A model generated the notes under the pieces. It was not told the DNA's origin. It saw only the letters and a list, made by a program, of their open reading frames with translations, and made no database searches. Positions 9,836-20,411 of a stretch of DNA of 64,000 nucleotides are shown here, piece after piece. The stretch's first letter is position 1; every line of letters begins with the position of its first letter. Location: the NCBI GenBank assembly GCA_016165875.1, contig JABBOT010000014.1:4950093-5014092 (forward strand), read 5' to 3'. The translations under genes were made by a program, and so were the position numbers. This stretch comes from Acanthopleura granulata. Taxonomy: Eukaryota > Mollusca > Polyplacophora > Chitonida > Chitonidae.

Positions 9836-11490
9836 GCTGGGATTCGACAATTTGTTTGAAGTTTACTGCCGTTTCTCGCATAGACAATTTCGCAACCTCC
9901 AATATCAAGGAAACTCTAGGTTAAGCCTAAGATTTTAAATTTAATAATCTAATTCTTGTTCTACACTAAGCTCGCCTGGACACTTAGCTTGCCCAGTGAA
10001 AACAAAGAATTGGCCAAATAAAGGTCATGGAACCTCTAAACGACTACTGGATGTACATCCATCACGTTCGAACGAGAAAAGAAGGTGGTTCTCTGCACTT
10101 AATTCGTTCTTTACCTCCTCGATGTCAAAATATGTAGAAAGTCTAAATCCATTATATGTGGATAATTGCCATTTGATCAATTTGATGAGTTTCCATAAAT
10201 GGACTGTTTCACAATTATGGGATTATGAACTCACGAGTTCTAATAACCATCTCTAACAACTGATATTACTGCAGTCTGAGTATGGTTGGTCTCAGTGACA
10301 TTCGCTTGCCCTCTTGTTGCTTGAGTGTGTGTTTCACCATGGATCTCATTTTTTTCAGTTATCTCTCAATGTCGTTTCAATCGTTTTTTTAATTTCCAGG
10401 AAATCTTCGTAATGGAATGCTTCTCATAAGATGATTAGTTGTAGGCTAGTACTAAAAATTTTCCGTCCAACGGACGCACGAGGTGCAGGTTCTTTCCCAA
10501 CACATAACTATCAATCATCCATATACCCACAATCTGGCTGTTCCCAGGACTTTGTGTGGCAAGGTGCGATCGTCTCCGCTTGTCCGGACGTGTAGGTGCT
10601 CTGACATGAAATTTGTTGGAGATCCCTTACCTTGGACTGGTACCTGGTAGACCACCAGGCCCAGTGACACTGTCGCGAGAACTCCTATAGGCTAGACTAG
10701 GGCAGCCCTCGCACAGAGGTACGAGTCATTAGAACATTCACATTCACAAAACGCACAGGGCAGCTGTTTTAAACGTGCCATTAAAGTATCATAATCCTGC
10801 CTTTAAAGTACCTTTAGAATTGCACGTGAAACAAAAGTGAACGATGTATCAGCCCGACGTAGTCCCAACATGGCGACGCTTCGCTGCAGAAGTGATCTCT
10901 TGTTGTTCTCTTCTTTGCCTAAGTTCCCAACCCACGAAATCGCTGGCCAGAGGCGAGAAATGTTGGATTAAGGCTGTATATTCGGGAGTTTTGTTTAAGG
11001 GGACCCTCATCTATGTAAGACAATCTTATACAAAAGCTTGTATATACTATACATTATAACAGTTTTGGTGATAGTTTTCCATTGCATAGGACCTACACGT
11101 ATTGTTAGACGGTAAAAGCCTCGGGGTTATCACACAAAAGGTCATCCAGGGCATTCACAGCTGATTTTACTGTCATAATAAGGACTGACCCCTCGAGTGG
11201 TCTGTGTTATTGACCCACAGTCTCCCTACAGCGAATTAGGTAAAAGTAGCTCAATTATAGATGGGAAGGTATCGACCATGGTCAGATATCTGCATAGGGG
11301 CCGAATTCTACGCCAGCTGTCTACAACATGGGATTGTCAAGCCGGCGGCAACATGGAAGCTGTGCTGACAACGGGATTCAGACAGCCACCTGTCTGGGTC
11401 ACGAGCACAAATGCTTTTAGTAGATCAGCGATTCAGGTTTTACATTTCGGTGTGAGTTATTCTTTTCGACATCAACTGAAATTGTAGACG
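9836..11490. other. Remaining non-coding part of duplication arm 1
   Basis: No gene seen. It includes one unit, near 10,540-10,590, of the sequence that is a 13-unit minisatellite in arm 2. The part 10,640-11,150 has no clear match in arm 2, where a different AT-rich stretch (27,540-28,380) lies instead. Confidence 0.55.
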
Positions 11491-11712
11491 TTCTGCACCA
11501 GACGATACAAGACAACAAATCGAACCGTGGTCTGGCGGTTTACTGTTACCATTTCAGACGTCACTAAACATGTTATCATATATAACTTCTCACGTAAAAA
11601 TACGGTTACTTTTATAATTCACCAAACGCTGTACGAAACTGCTCCGGAGACAGCTTTACCGAAGGGTCAGAGTAATGTTACGTAAGTTTTGTAGGGAGTG
11701 CGTGACCTGTTT

Positions 11713-11744
<32 letters not shown>

Positions 11745-13311
11745 TTCCAAACGGAAAGCTATGATTTGAGTAAAGTTTTAGTGTTTTTCTTTGGCATGAA
11801 AATTTAAAACCATTTGGATCAGAGTGTTTTATTTGTATATACACCTGGAGACCGAGGTGTGATTATGAAAGACTTTGCCATGTAAACCTGTGACGAGTCA
11901 TGACTTACAACTAACATCAATGCACTTTTTCTTCATTAATACTGATCCACCCATGGTGGCATTGGGGGTATAAGTTTCTGCAATTTAAGGATTTGCATGA
12001 ACAGTAGAATAAAGCCCTAAATAGGACAAATGAACAAGGGGCTGCATTGAATCATTTGCCAGCTATCACATTGTCGTCGCTGCCTTGGTGTTACTCTCTC
12101 TGCTGCAGTCTTTTCTGCCTCTGGCACCAGCGACTGCGACTAACAGCATCTTTTAAGTCAAGCAATTTGTTACTTGTCTGTCAAGGGTTGTTTGTTTATG
12201 CTAATCACTCCAGTTTCCACAATCCACAAACCTGACCCTTGTCGTATATCAGTGAAAACTTGCGAACGGCGTTAAACACTAAACCGATCCGATAACTAAT
12301 AACCATCACATGACAGGTTTCATCAAATGTCCAAGCCTTTACTGCCCTCGTGGACTCGGTACTAATTAGGGGTTGGCTGCCTTTCCACGACCACTTATAT
12401 GATGCCAGGTAAAGGTGGGTGAAGGTGATTCACCATACACCAATAAACACATATTGAGCTCGCTCTGTACCTGAGAATTCGCGCGTCGTATTTGGCAAAC
12501 ATCGCCATTCCGGTTTCCAACATCTATGATATAAACTACTACAACACGGAGAGTAAATTCGGAGCAAGGAAGCCAGTGTGACAGTTGGCAAATGAACTCG
12601 GGTAATACGTGAATTCCAGCCTTACATCAAATACGGTGGTGTATGGTGACATGTAGAAGCTCTGGAACCCTGATCCTGCAAGACTTCCTGTGGCTTCCTA
12701 CATGTTGCCTACAGGGTTAAATCTCCGTACAACAAAGATTATCAACTCAGCCACGATTATACGACAATGAAGATGATTACGACAACCGGAAAATGGCCCA
12801 AGGGCATCTCCATTGGATAAATGAGAGGAATTCGTTATGTAACTGGGTCGACACCGACGGTTTCTTTCCCGTCCTTTTATACAAATGTCAAAATCGTTAG
12901 TCTGGAAACTTTTGTGCTTGTTCGACCAGCTGATTCCTCTTCGATGCTTCCCATAAATATTTCAATACTGTACTTCTAAAGAAGTAGAATCTTTACTTCT
13001 AAAGAGGATCAATTCGTCGTTTGGACATCCTATATCAGAGCACGAGGCAGTATAAACACATGCATCGTACAGAATTCCTATGTCCTCTCTCCTACGTAAC
13101 AGAACAAATGTTTGAGGATATGTTCTAATGCTAGAGACATATTAATCGCCGCACAGAACAACTACGTCATCTACCCCACACCATGGGTCAAGTGTCTGAA
13201 CACATGTTCTAATCCATTCTATACATGGAACACCTACTATCCAATATGACTATCAATTCAAGGCAAAGAACACCTAAGTCATCTATCCAACGTAAACATG
13301 GAAGCCTTTGG
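11491..13311. other. No gene recognised
   Basis: Apart from the TTTTG tract nothing was recognised: only short chance open frames and no repeats shared with the rest of the window. Confidence 0.5.
11709..11746. repeat. (TTTTG)n short tandem repeat
   Basis: T-rich tract with four to five TTTTG units between pure T runs. On the minus strand it reads as an A-rich tail, possibly the end of an unrecognised retroelement. Confidence 0.85.
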
Positions 13312-13418
13312 GATGGTCTACCCGGTTTCCTCGACAATAATGCTGGCCGCCGCTGAATATATAACCGAAGTATTCTTGAAGACGGATTAAAAGACCAATA
13401 AAATAAGTAAATAAATAT
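13312..13418 (+). mobile_element. SINE family A, 3' fragment
   Basis: GGATGGTC, then CCGGTTTCCTC, AATGCTGGCCGCC, GTATTCTTGA and an AATAAGTAAATAAATA tail, matching the 3' half of family A. Its 5' half is missing. Confidence 0.75.
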
Positions 13419-13905
13419 ACAAGAGTAACATCGCGAGTCTTTCAGTACATTCTCTGGATGCAGACGCGCTAATCCTAGCACCCTGTATTAAACTCTCACG
13501 ACAAGGTCTTTCAACTCTAGATCGTCACTGGTTTCGGGTAATCATGTCTAACTACTTTCAGGATAATTGCTTCGCCGATTACCATGATTAACAATCGAAC
13601 ATGGGAGCCCACTTAGCGTTAACGGGTAATTCTATCGTACTGTGGTATCTAGAGGAATTTTCCCAAGAGACCACAGGCAAAGTAATATCAGTTTACATCT
13701 TGGTGGCTAATCCTCTAAATCACGTTAGGTCCCCTTTTCGAACCCAGAAATAATTGATTCAAGACGTGATACAAGACATTTTTGCTGCATGATGGAATGC
13801 TGCATGACCCGAACGTGTTCATTTGCAATTCATCCATAACCTCTCTATGGTGAATAAATGCTGCAACTGTCAGCCCACTGACCAGTGAGATGGCGTTTTC
13901 CAATC

Positions 13906-14092
13906 CATTTATTTATATATTTATTTGTTTGGTGTTTTACCCTGTACTTAAGAACATGTCACTTATACGATGGTGGTCAGCATTATGGTGAAAGAAATCC
14001 GGACAGAGCCCGGGAGAAACCCAGGACCATTCCCAGGTTGCTGGCAGACATTCCCACTTGCGACAGGGGAATTTAGGAATCCAGCTCTCGCT
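13906..14092 (-). mobile_element. SINE family A, 5'-truncated copy
   Basis: On the plus strand it reads tail-first: TTTATTTATATATTTATTTG, GGTGTTTTAC, CACTTATACGATGGTGG, CAGCATTATGGTG, GTTGCTGGCAGAC. The similarity fades near 14,090 before the tRNA-like head, just left of the inverted-repeat element at 14,139. Confidence 0.85.
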
Positions 14093-14138
14093 GTTTCGCT
14101 TGCGGTTTGTCAGGTACTCAGCGAAGGTCGCTGGATTA

Positions 14139-14830
14139 CAGCTACCTTCACACTAGACACGGAAACTGGTCCGGAGCCCCAACCGTATTCGTGAGCGATA
14201 ACGTTTTCGGAGGGTTGCATTCACACACGGGAAATTCGGAGCACGGGTATGGTTTCCTAAGTAAAATTTATTCCTTGAACAAACTGATTGTTATTTAGCT
14301 CAGCAATGAATCATCAGATAATACCATAAGTAATGAACATGTAGTTAGATATTTACGAAGCATTACAGCGTGTGTCGTTGCTTTTGTATTTGTGTTGATG
14401 TGAATTAGCACGCTGACTGGGTCATACAGTGGCCAGTTTTCGATGCGAGCTAAACTACCTAATCCGTCAAATGCAATACATATAATAAACTTACCGTTTT
14501 CATCTCCGACAGTCTGGCCGATCTCACTCCACACATCCGTCATTTTTTTTTTTACATGTTTGTGATTGCAGCCTCTGAGAGACTTCATGAATCTGCAGTT
14601 CGGCGTGATCTGTACTTTTCGCCATGTTTAAATGTTGAACAATACTGATTGGTCAATACTGAAAATCAGTCAAGCCATCTGCCCGCCTCCGTAGGCTAAC
14701 ACGAATTCGGCTCTGGTGTAGGCCTATATCAACGGTTCTACATTTCTCTACTACACCCATTTATCACAAAATCGGAACAGAAAGCGTTACGGCCCCCGGA
14801 CCGCTTTTCGTGCCTAGTGTGAACGTAGCT
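14139..14830. mobile_element. TIR DNA transposon remnant, probably PIF/Harbinger-like
   Basis: The ends, 14,139-14,178 and 14,791-14,830, are inverted repeats of about 40 bp with a minority of mismatches; the shared core is TTCACACTAG(A/G)CACG. The ends are flanked by TTA on the left and TAA on the right. Harbinger elements duplicate TWA, but these two are not identical, so no target duplication is claimed. Inside, on the minus strand, is the start of a MADF-domain reading frame. Accessory Myb/MADF genes are known from PIF/Harbinger transposons. No transposase (DDE) frame is present, so the copy is non-autonomous. Confidence 0.6.
14495..14625 (-). pseudogene. Broken first exon of a MADF-domain protein
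   Basis: From the ATG at 14,625 the minus strand encodes MAKSTDHAEL..IHEVSQR. It then shifts frame across an A-run near 14,550 and continues as KKKMTDVWSEIGQTVGDE. The spacing and residues (L-I..V, then W..I) fit the N-terminal half of a MADF domain, a Myb-related DNA-binding fold. The exon ends at a consensus splice donor, GTAAGT, from 14,494 downward. A CCAAT box (ACCAATCAG on the minus strand) lies about 20-30 bases upstream of the ATG. No matching acceptor or second exon was found before the element end. The MADF call rests on motif shape and is not certain. Confidence 0.45.
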
Positions 14831-15872
14831 TAATTCTGCCACTTCTGACTTGGGTACCGTTCATCACGTATTTAATCATAGCTCTGCAGCTAAAAGTGCC
14901 GTCATAATCACAGTGGTGTCTCCCTGGACTACCATGCCAACGTCAGCAGATTTAACACAATATTTTTCTCTCTTTGTTTTGCGAATTTCACGTATTACGT
15001 AAATTCTATACACCAGAGACAAATGAACACATGATTTCATTTGACGTACTGATAACAGGCCACCATTCTCTTCGGTAATTCCCTGAATCACAGCTAGGGA
15101 GTTCAAACATTTCTATCTGTCATGCACAGTGTGGTTAAAATGTGCAGATAATTGCCCACAATTTCGGTAAATATAGGGTAGGAGAACGGTAATAGATGTC
15201 AATGAACTCACATTCCCATGCCTTTATCTCGAGTCTGCTGGATGGACATTTGTCTGTGCATTTGAACACCAGTGGTTCATCTCTAGTTCTAACTGTTTTT
15301 TTCTGTACCTTTTTAATCTCATCGTAAGGCCTGTTAGTCTGCAGTACAACCACCTGTGCGGGCAGATAATAACAAAATTGCCTCACCTTAAATTACCTCC
15401 GTTGTCAGGTGAAAGCCAACGTAAATAACGTGAGATCAGTTTTCGTCCCGTGGAACTATCAAGGGTGGGACATCGTTGAATAGCCTGAGTGGTTATGCAA
15501 TCCTCAGGTTTTTTAACTGTTCAGTGTCCGATGAGAACATGGAAGCAGGTCGGCAAGTGTCCTTGTCTGCACTCGGCGGAGTTCGTCTTTGTTCCCAAAT
15601 AAACAGACATCCCATAATGCACAAACGATGGCTGGAGATGATCAGAAAAGCGAGACAATCTTGGAGAGTTTCGAAATAAATATATGAAAATTTGCTCGTT
15701 TGACAGAAAATCCCCACCGCAAAATCCTGACCACAAGTGCGAAAATCAAGCGGAAAGTACGTGGTTTATGGCGAGATAAAAATTCTCGGAAAGAAATGAT
15801 ACATTTCCCGAAAATTCACAACTTTGCATGTAAGTTTAGTTTGCTGTCATCAAGATTTATAAAACTTTTGCC
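14831..15872. other. No gene recognised
   Basis: Short open frames on both strands (for example the minus-strand frames near 14,876-15,106 and 15,135-15,386) have no motif I recognise and no shared repeat. Confidence 0.45.
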
Positions 15873-15990
15873 AGCTGATCTCACCTTAACTTAGGTACGT
15901 CGTATGCAACCACTTTCACGGTCCCGCGAACAAACACGCCATTAATGTGGGAGAGTTATTTAAATGTAGGTAATTCAGTGGAAGGAGATT
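15873..15990 (+). repeat. Unnamed dispersed repeat, copy 1
   Basis: Matches 55,731-55,855 in the same orientation: TGATCTCAC.TTAACTTAGG, then AACAAACACGC, AATGTGGGAGAGTTATTT and GGTAATTCA. No coding capacity and no recognisable ends. Confidence 0.7.
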
Positions 15991-17564
15991 GGCAGTACAA
16001 TGTATTATAAAGGCTTTTAACGCACTAATTACCTTGAAGTGGAAATAAAGAATTTCCTTTCTCGGCATGTCCATATTTAAGCAGAGAAACACCGTATCCG
16101 TGATTCTAAACAACGGAAAATGATGAGAGTCCATCCATTGATCTTGTCTAAAACTTTAAAGGAAAATATAAAAGTAAATGGGAAATTATTGAATGTTCTC
16201 ACAATGACGTGTCACCAAGATGGCCGCCAAAACAGTGCAAGCTCCAAAATGACTATGGTTGTAAATACCGGTACATATGGAGGGAGTGATTGTATCTCGA
16301 TCTGGCCGTCAGTTTAACAATTGTGCTTGATTCCCCTTCACCCCTAGTAAGGAATGTGCACACATGTATCGCTTGAAATAAAATTGCCACAATGGATATC
16401 TAAAGAGCAAGACAGGTCTTGTGGGATACATATTTTGGATTAAGGACAACTTAGAAGCTATTATGTTACAATATCTAGATACGAATTTCGTTGATTATTT
16501 GAAGACATTTGACAACTGGATATATGACACGTGACTTGGTAAATAATTTGATAGTGGTATATACAAGAATGTCCTATACATATAAAATAAAAACTGATCT
16601 CTCGTAGGAGCATATTTTATAAAATTCTAATAGACGTTTTGAGTTCCAGTTTTATCCTGTCTTCTGTACAGGAGAAAGAAAATAAATGCCAGATCCCAAC
16701 TCCGGTTAATTTATGACGTGTGGGGAGCAAGTGTTGCAGCGTTAAAAAACTTCGTGTCATTTATCCCACATATCGTATCGACTTGCTTAGTTGTGTAGTC
16801 AAAACTACCGCCCATGTTTTCATTTTTTCCCGTCTTTTACTTAAAGGAAAGAGATTTAAAGAAACAGTCAGCTTTCATCATTTCCTCAGTCGTAAAATAG
16901 AGATTTTTTTTATGTATTCTACATTATCAAATGGAGCACAATTTGAGAGGTGCCATACTCTCCAAAGTCATTCCGGAAAATACCGAGATGTCGTATAACG
17001 GAGTGAGCACCTGCAGTCAACATAGCTTCCATGTCAATTCAAGGGTCAAAATACCCCCCTCTGTGCATTTGACCAGGTTATCTCATTCTCGGGCTATCGC
17101 TTTCTGTATAGCTAATGGGCCTAGTTATAATGAGCATTTGGTTCGAATAATTCATTTTCGTGACACTAAATGCTGTTGAAAGGAAATCTTTAAAACTTCC
17201 CGTTTTGTTTGACATCATGTGGATAATAAATCGATAAGCACTTCACTACGCTTAATTAGAGTCAGTACGAGGCCAGTGATGGTTAAAAAAATCTTAGAAG
17301 AAAGGCCTCCAATACTTCGTTTCATTTCACAAAAACACACGTCAGGCGTATTACGTAATCTATTAGAGGATTCGGGCTCTTATTGTCACTATTGAAAAGC
17401 AATAACAATCCATTAGTTGCCAATCGGTTACATCTGAGTTTTCTTCTTTTTTTTTTTTTCTACCATAAAACCCAGACTGTGCAGACCTAAAGAAGCACAC
17501 TTAACGACACCATTCTATTGTTACAACCAGATTTCTAGCTATGGAAGGTAATGCAGTAATCAGC
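15991..17564. other. No gene recognised
   Basis: AT-rich with short chance frames only. Confidence 0.45.
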
Positions 17565-17945
17565 AGGCAACTGGTTGTCTGTGAGCAAATCACCAGTACA
17601 TAGTAGTGTGTCATCAAATTCCTGTCAACAAATCATCAAATAGGTATTGGCTTATCGTTAAATATCTGTCAGCAAATCATAAAATACCTTTTAGTAGATG
17701 ACAAAATATTTGCCATTAAGTCATGAAATATCTATCAGAAAGTCATCAGATACAATGTACCTATTAGCTCATCATAAAATCTCTCCCAGCTGGTAACCAA
17801 AAACTGTTTACCTTGTTATCATATATCTGTCAGCTGGTCATCAAATATCCGTAAGCTTTTCAAATATCTGCCAGCAAACCATTATGTACATGCCAGGTTA
17901 TCATCAAATACTTGTCAGCTATCTGCTGATGGTCAGATATCTTTC
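17565..17945. repeat. Degenerate minisatellite, about 30-bp units
   Basis: Repeated variants of TCATCAAATATCTGTCAGC with AT-rich spacers, about a dozen units. The unit length drifts between about 25 and 37 bases and there are many substitutions, so the array is old. Confidence 0.7.
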
Positions 17946-18162
17946 AGATGGAGAACTCGGACTCGGCCCTCGATAGCTCGGCTGTAGCTTTAAGTCACTA
18001 GCTCTGTCAGGTATCTGGTGAATGATTGTCAGGTTGTTGTTTAGATTGTGTGTGGTTTTCAGTCCATTACAGATTTCTGACCATAAGACGTTAAACTGTC
18101 AACCTGTCTGTCCAGAGGTAACGTACAGTGACGTTGACCTTGTGGAGCGTCAGACCTGACCG

Positions 18163-18294
18163 TGGTTTCATGAAGCGCACCTAGGTAAGTATTCCCTTAA
18201 CTGCCATGATAAGGTATGTTGTAGAGATAGGAGGTACACTTTGCTAAGGTTTACTTAGCTCTAATTATGCTTCGTGAAACTGGGCCCTGGCGCC
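18163..18294. mobile_element. Palindromic MITE-like element
   Basis: The left arm starts GGTTTCATGAAGCGCACCTA; the right arm, reverse-complemented, starts CAGTTTCACGAAGCATAATT. The arms are about 30 bp and imperfect, and the element is about 130 bp. A related single arm (CAGTTTCATGAAGCGCAGTT) lies near 44,456. No coding. Confidence 0.6.
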
Positions 18295-18707
18295 TTCGAC
18301 ACATTGCTTCAGTGAGGCAGAATTGTTAAAATATGCTGACCATAGTACAAGAAAGTGTCGCGGCGTGCAATCAAAACGAAAACACCCAGCAATTATAGGC
18401 ACTAATCTTCTGCAGTAACAACAAAGGGCTGTGTACCACCATATAGGGATATATTAGCTATGGTTACATAACGATTTCCATGCTCTCTTCCGTAAGGGCA
18501 TTATATTTAAGGACATTACACTCTCAATTTTTTTTAGGATTTTTAAACGGAAAGCGATAATGTTCGCATAAATGATTGTGATGGTTTGGGGGAAAGTGGC
18601 CTTCTAAGCGAAGCTAATAACAGACTTCAAAGATATTGTCTTGGCATGGTTTATTTACCTCCTTAACCAACCTTAAGGCATATAATGTCATCCAAAAACA
18701 CACCAAA

Positions 18708-18765
18708 AATAAAAAAACAAAAGAAAAAAAAAACAAACAAACAAAAAAAAACAAAACAAAAAAAA
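18708..18765. repeat. A-rich low-complexity tract
   Basis: AAAAC and AAAAAG runs. The lysine-rich open frames over it are products of the base composition. Confidence 0.85.
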
Positions 18766-20373
18766 GGCATATGGGAGAAAGTTACCAGAAGTCATTTTCT
18801 TTTCAGATTACTTCTTTTTCTCTTTTTAAGATTAAACTTTGCGTCCCTTAAGGCTTTACTGAAACGTGCACAAGAAGGCAAACACTTCGAAAAACTGTTT
18901 GTTGCGAATTTCTTTTCTTTGCTTTAAAACTTCAAACACCGGCTACAACAGTATTACAGTCTGGCCTCGTTCACCATTGCCAGTCGAAGGTTTGTATAAG
19001 CAGGTAGATGCAGTTTGTGCTATAAGAGACATTAAAAACCGAATTTATCCATACCGGTTGAGTAATGATTTTTAAGCTCGTTGGAGATAGTAGTAAAACG
19101 TAGATACACCTCAGCCGAATTCGTGTCGGTTTGGAAAGAAACGGAATGTCACTATTGATCAACAGTATCATTCAACTATTTTAAACATGGCGACATCAAA
19201 GATCTCACTGCATGAAGTGGAAAGGAATAAACTGTTGCGTTGCGTAATGCCCCTGTACCGGGCGAAGCTAATCACGTGATGTTCACTTCCTACTCGAGCA
19301 GGCCGACAAAATGGACGTGTGGTTTTGAAGTTCTTTACCAGGAAGTTCGACATGTTTTACGAGCGACAGAGATCCACTCTTTAGATAATTATGACCACGA
19401 GTAACGTACAATGACATTCTTGTAGTTAAACTAGAGTGAACACAGAGCAGACATTCTAGAACATTTTCGGGCTTTTAAAATGGACACATTTTGGGGCCAT
19501 TCCAATTCTGTGTAGGGTGTAGAGATTTGAAAAAAATTATTACCTGCATCTACCTGTATATGTGTAATGAGATTTTATTCCGGGCGTTTTGGAGTGGTTT
19601 TTATAGAGCCGAAAAGGAGAATGTGAACGCTTCACATTTCGAAAGCTTTAGTTTCGAAGTTTAAGAGTCAATATTTCTGTGATATTCTAAGTAACAAACG
19701 ACCAATTTTGGTGATCCTTACACACCGGTTCAGTAGTCAAGTATTTATTATGCGTGTAGGATATGCGAATTTAATGATGTTTGTGAAATTTTTATCAATT
19801 ATGGCACTGGATTTTAGGCTAATTTATTGTTATGCTTCATGTCATTTCATTGTAAATTAAATCAGTTTCAATTTTTGATGTCTAGAGAATAATGAATGAC
19901 GCCAAAAACTTTTTTTGTGGTTTAATATCTTTGAGTTTAGTTCTGATGTTTATTGTGTACAATCGACTAGATCTGAGTTTGGTATTGTTTCAGAACTCAT
20001 CCAGACCAATCTTTGCACAGTACAAGAGTTAAAAGAAATCTCCAGTCGTTTGAAGCCTTTTCGACTAGATTCCCACCATGTTGTTTGATTTTAGAAATTC
20101 CAATTAAAAAGGTGCAATAAAAAGATGTGTAGAGTGAGATCACCCAGCGTGTCGGACATGAAAACGGTAACTTGATTACATGTATTGCTCGATATAATTT
20201 CTCCGTTAAGTTTTTAATTACAAGCTGATTACTAGCTGAATACCCATTGCTAAACTAAACAACGACCAGTTTATTCACGACATAAAGTTACCAAGGAAAC
20301 CGACCCCATGCTCCAAAATTTCCGTGTGTGAAAGCAACCACCGAAAATGTTATAGTTCAAGAATTCGGTTAGA
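18766..20373. other. No gene recognised
   Basis: AT-rich, no shared repeats noticed, short chance frames only. Confidence 0.45.
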
Positions 20374-20411
20374 GCTCCTGGCCGGCTTCCGTGCATAGTG
20401 TGAACGTAGCT
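20374..20411. repeat. Solo terminal repeat of the TIR element family
   Basis: Ends in GTGCATAGTGTGAACGTAGC, closely matching the right end of the element at 14,791-14,830 and oriented the same way. I found no partner end nearby, so this is a fragment or an undetected decayed copy. Confidence 0.55.

Larger units (their letters stand above)
4489..11490 (+). repeat. Segmental duplication, arm 1 (intact GPCR copy)
   Basis: Collinear, same-orientation similarity to 23,236-28,745. Anchor pairs seen by eye: 4,487-4,600 with 23,240-23,360; 5,100-5,200 with 23,800-23,900; 6,095-6,525 with 24,681-25,112; 8,063-8,150 with 25,115-25,190; 8,335-8,550 with 25,190-25,455; 9,080-9,870 with 25,560-26,320; 10,120-10,630 with 26,350-27,510; 11,150-11,480 with 28,385-28,740. 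The GPCR 5' coding part and the block 9,657-9,835 are much closer between arms than the rest. This arm keeps the complete receptor gene and has gained a LINE on its left edge and a SINE at 8,151. The last anchor pair could instead be an independent dispersed repeat, although its position is collinear. Confidence 0.85.

Noticed and set aside
11197..11487. Open frame of 96 codons, with a partly similar frame at 28,350-28,679
   Set aside because: Both lie in the paired arms and share short runs such as RIL..LSTT, but differences fall freely at amino-acid-changing sites with indels. More likely non-coding similarity or a dispersed repeat.
1..11490. LINE-mediated transduction as the cause of the GPCR duplication
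   Set aside because: The LINE ends exactly where similarity continues, arm 2 lacks LINE sequence, and arm 2 has no poly(A) tail, so the LINE came later.
17565..17945. CRISPR-like array
   Set aside because: Units drift in length and sequence with no constant repeats and unique spacers; the DNA is animal nuclear.
18685..18927. Lysine-rich small protein
   Set aside because: The frame comes from an A-rich low-complexity tract.
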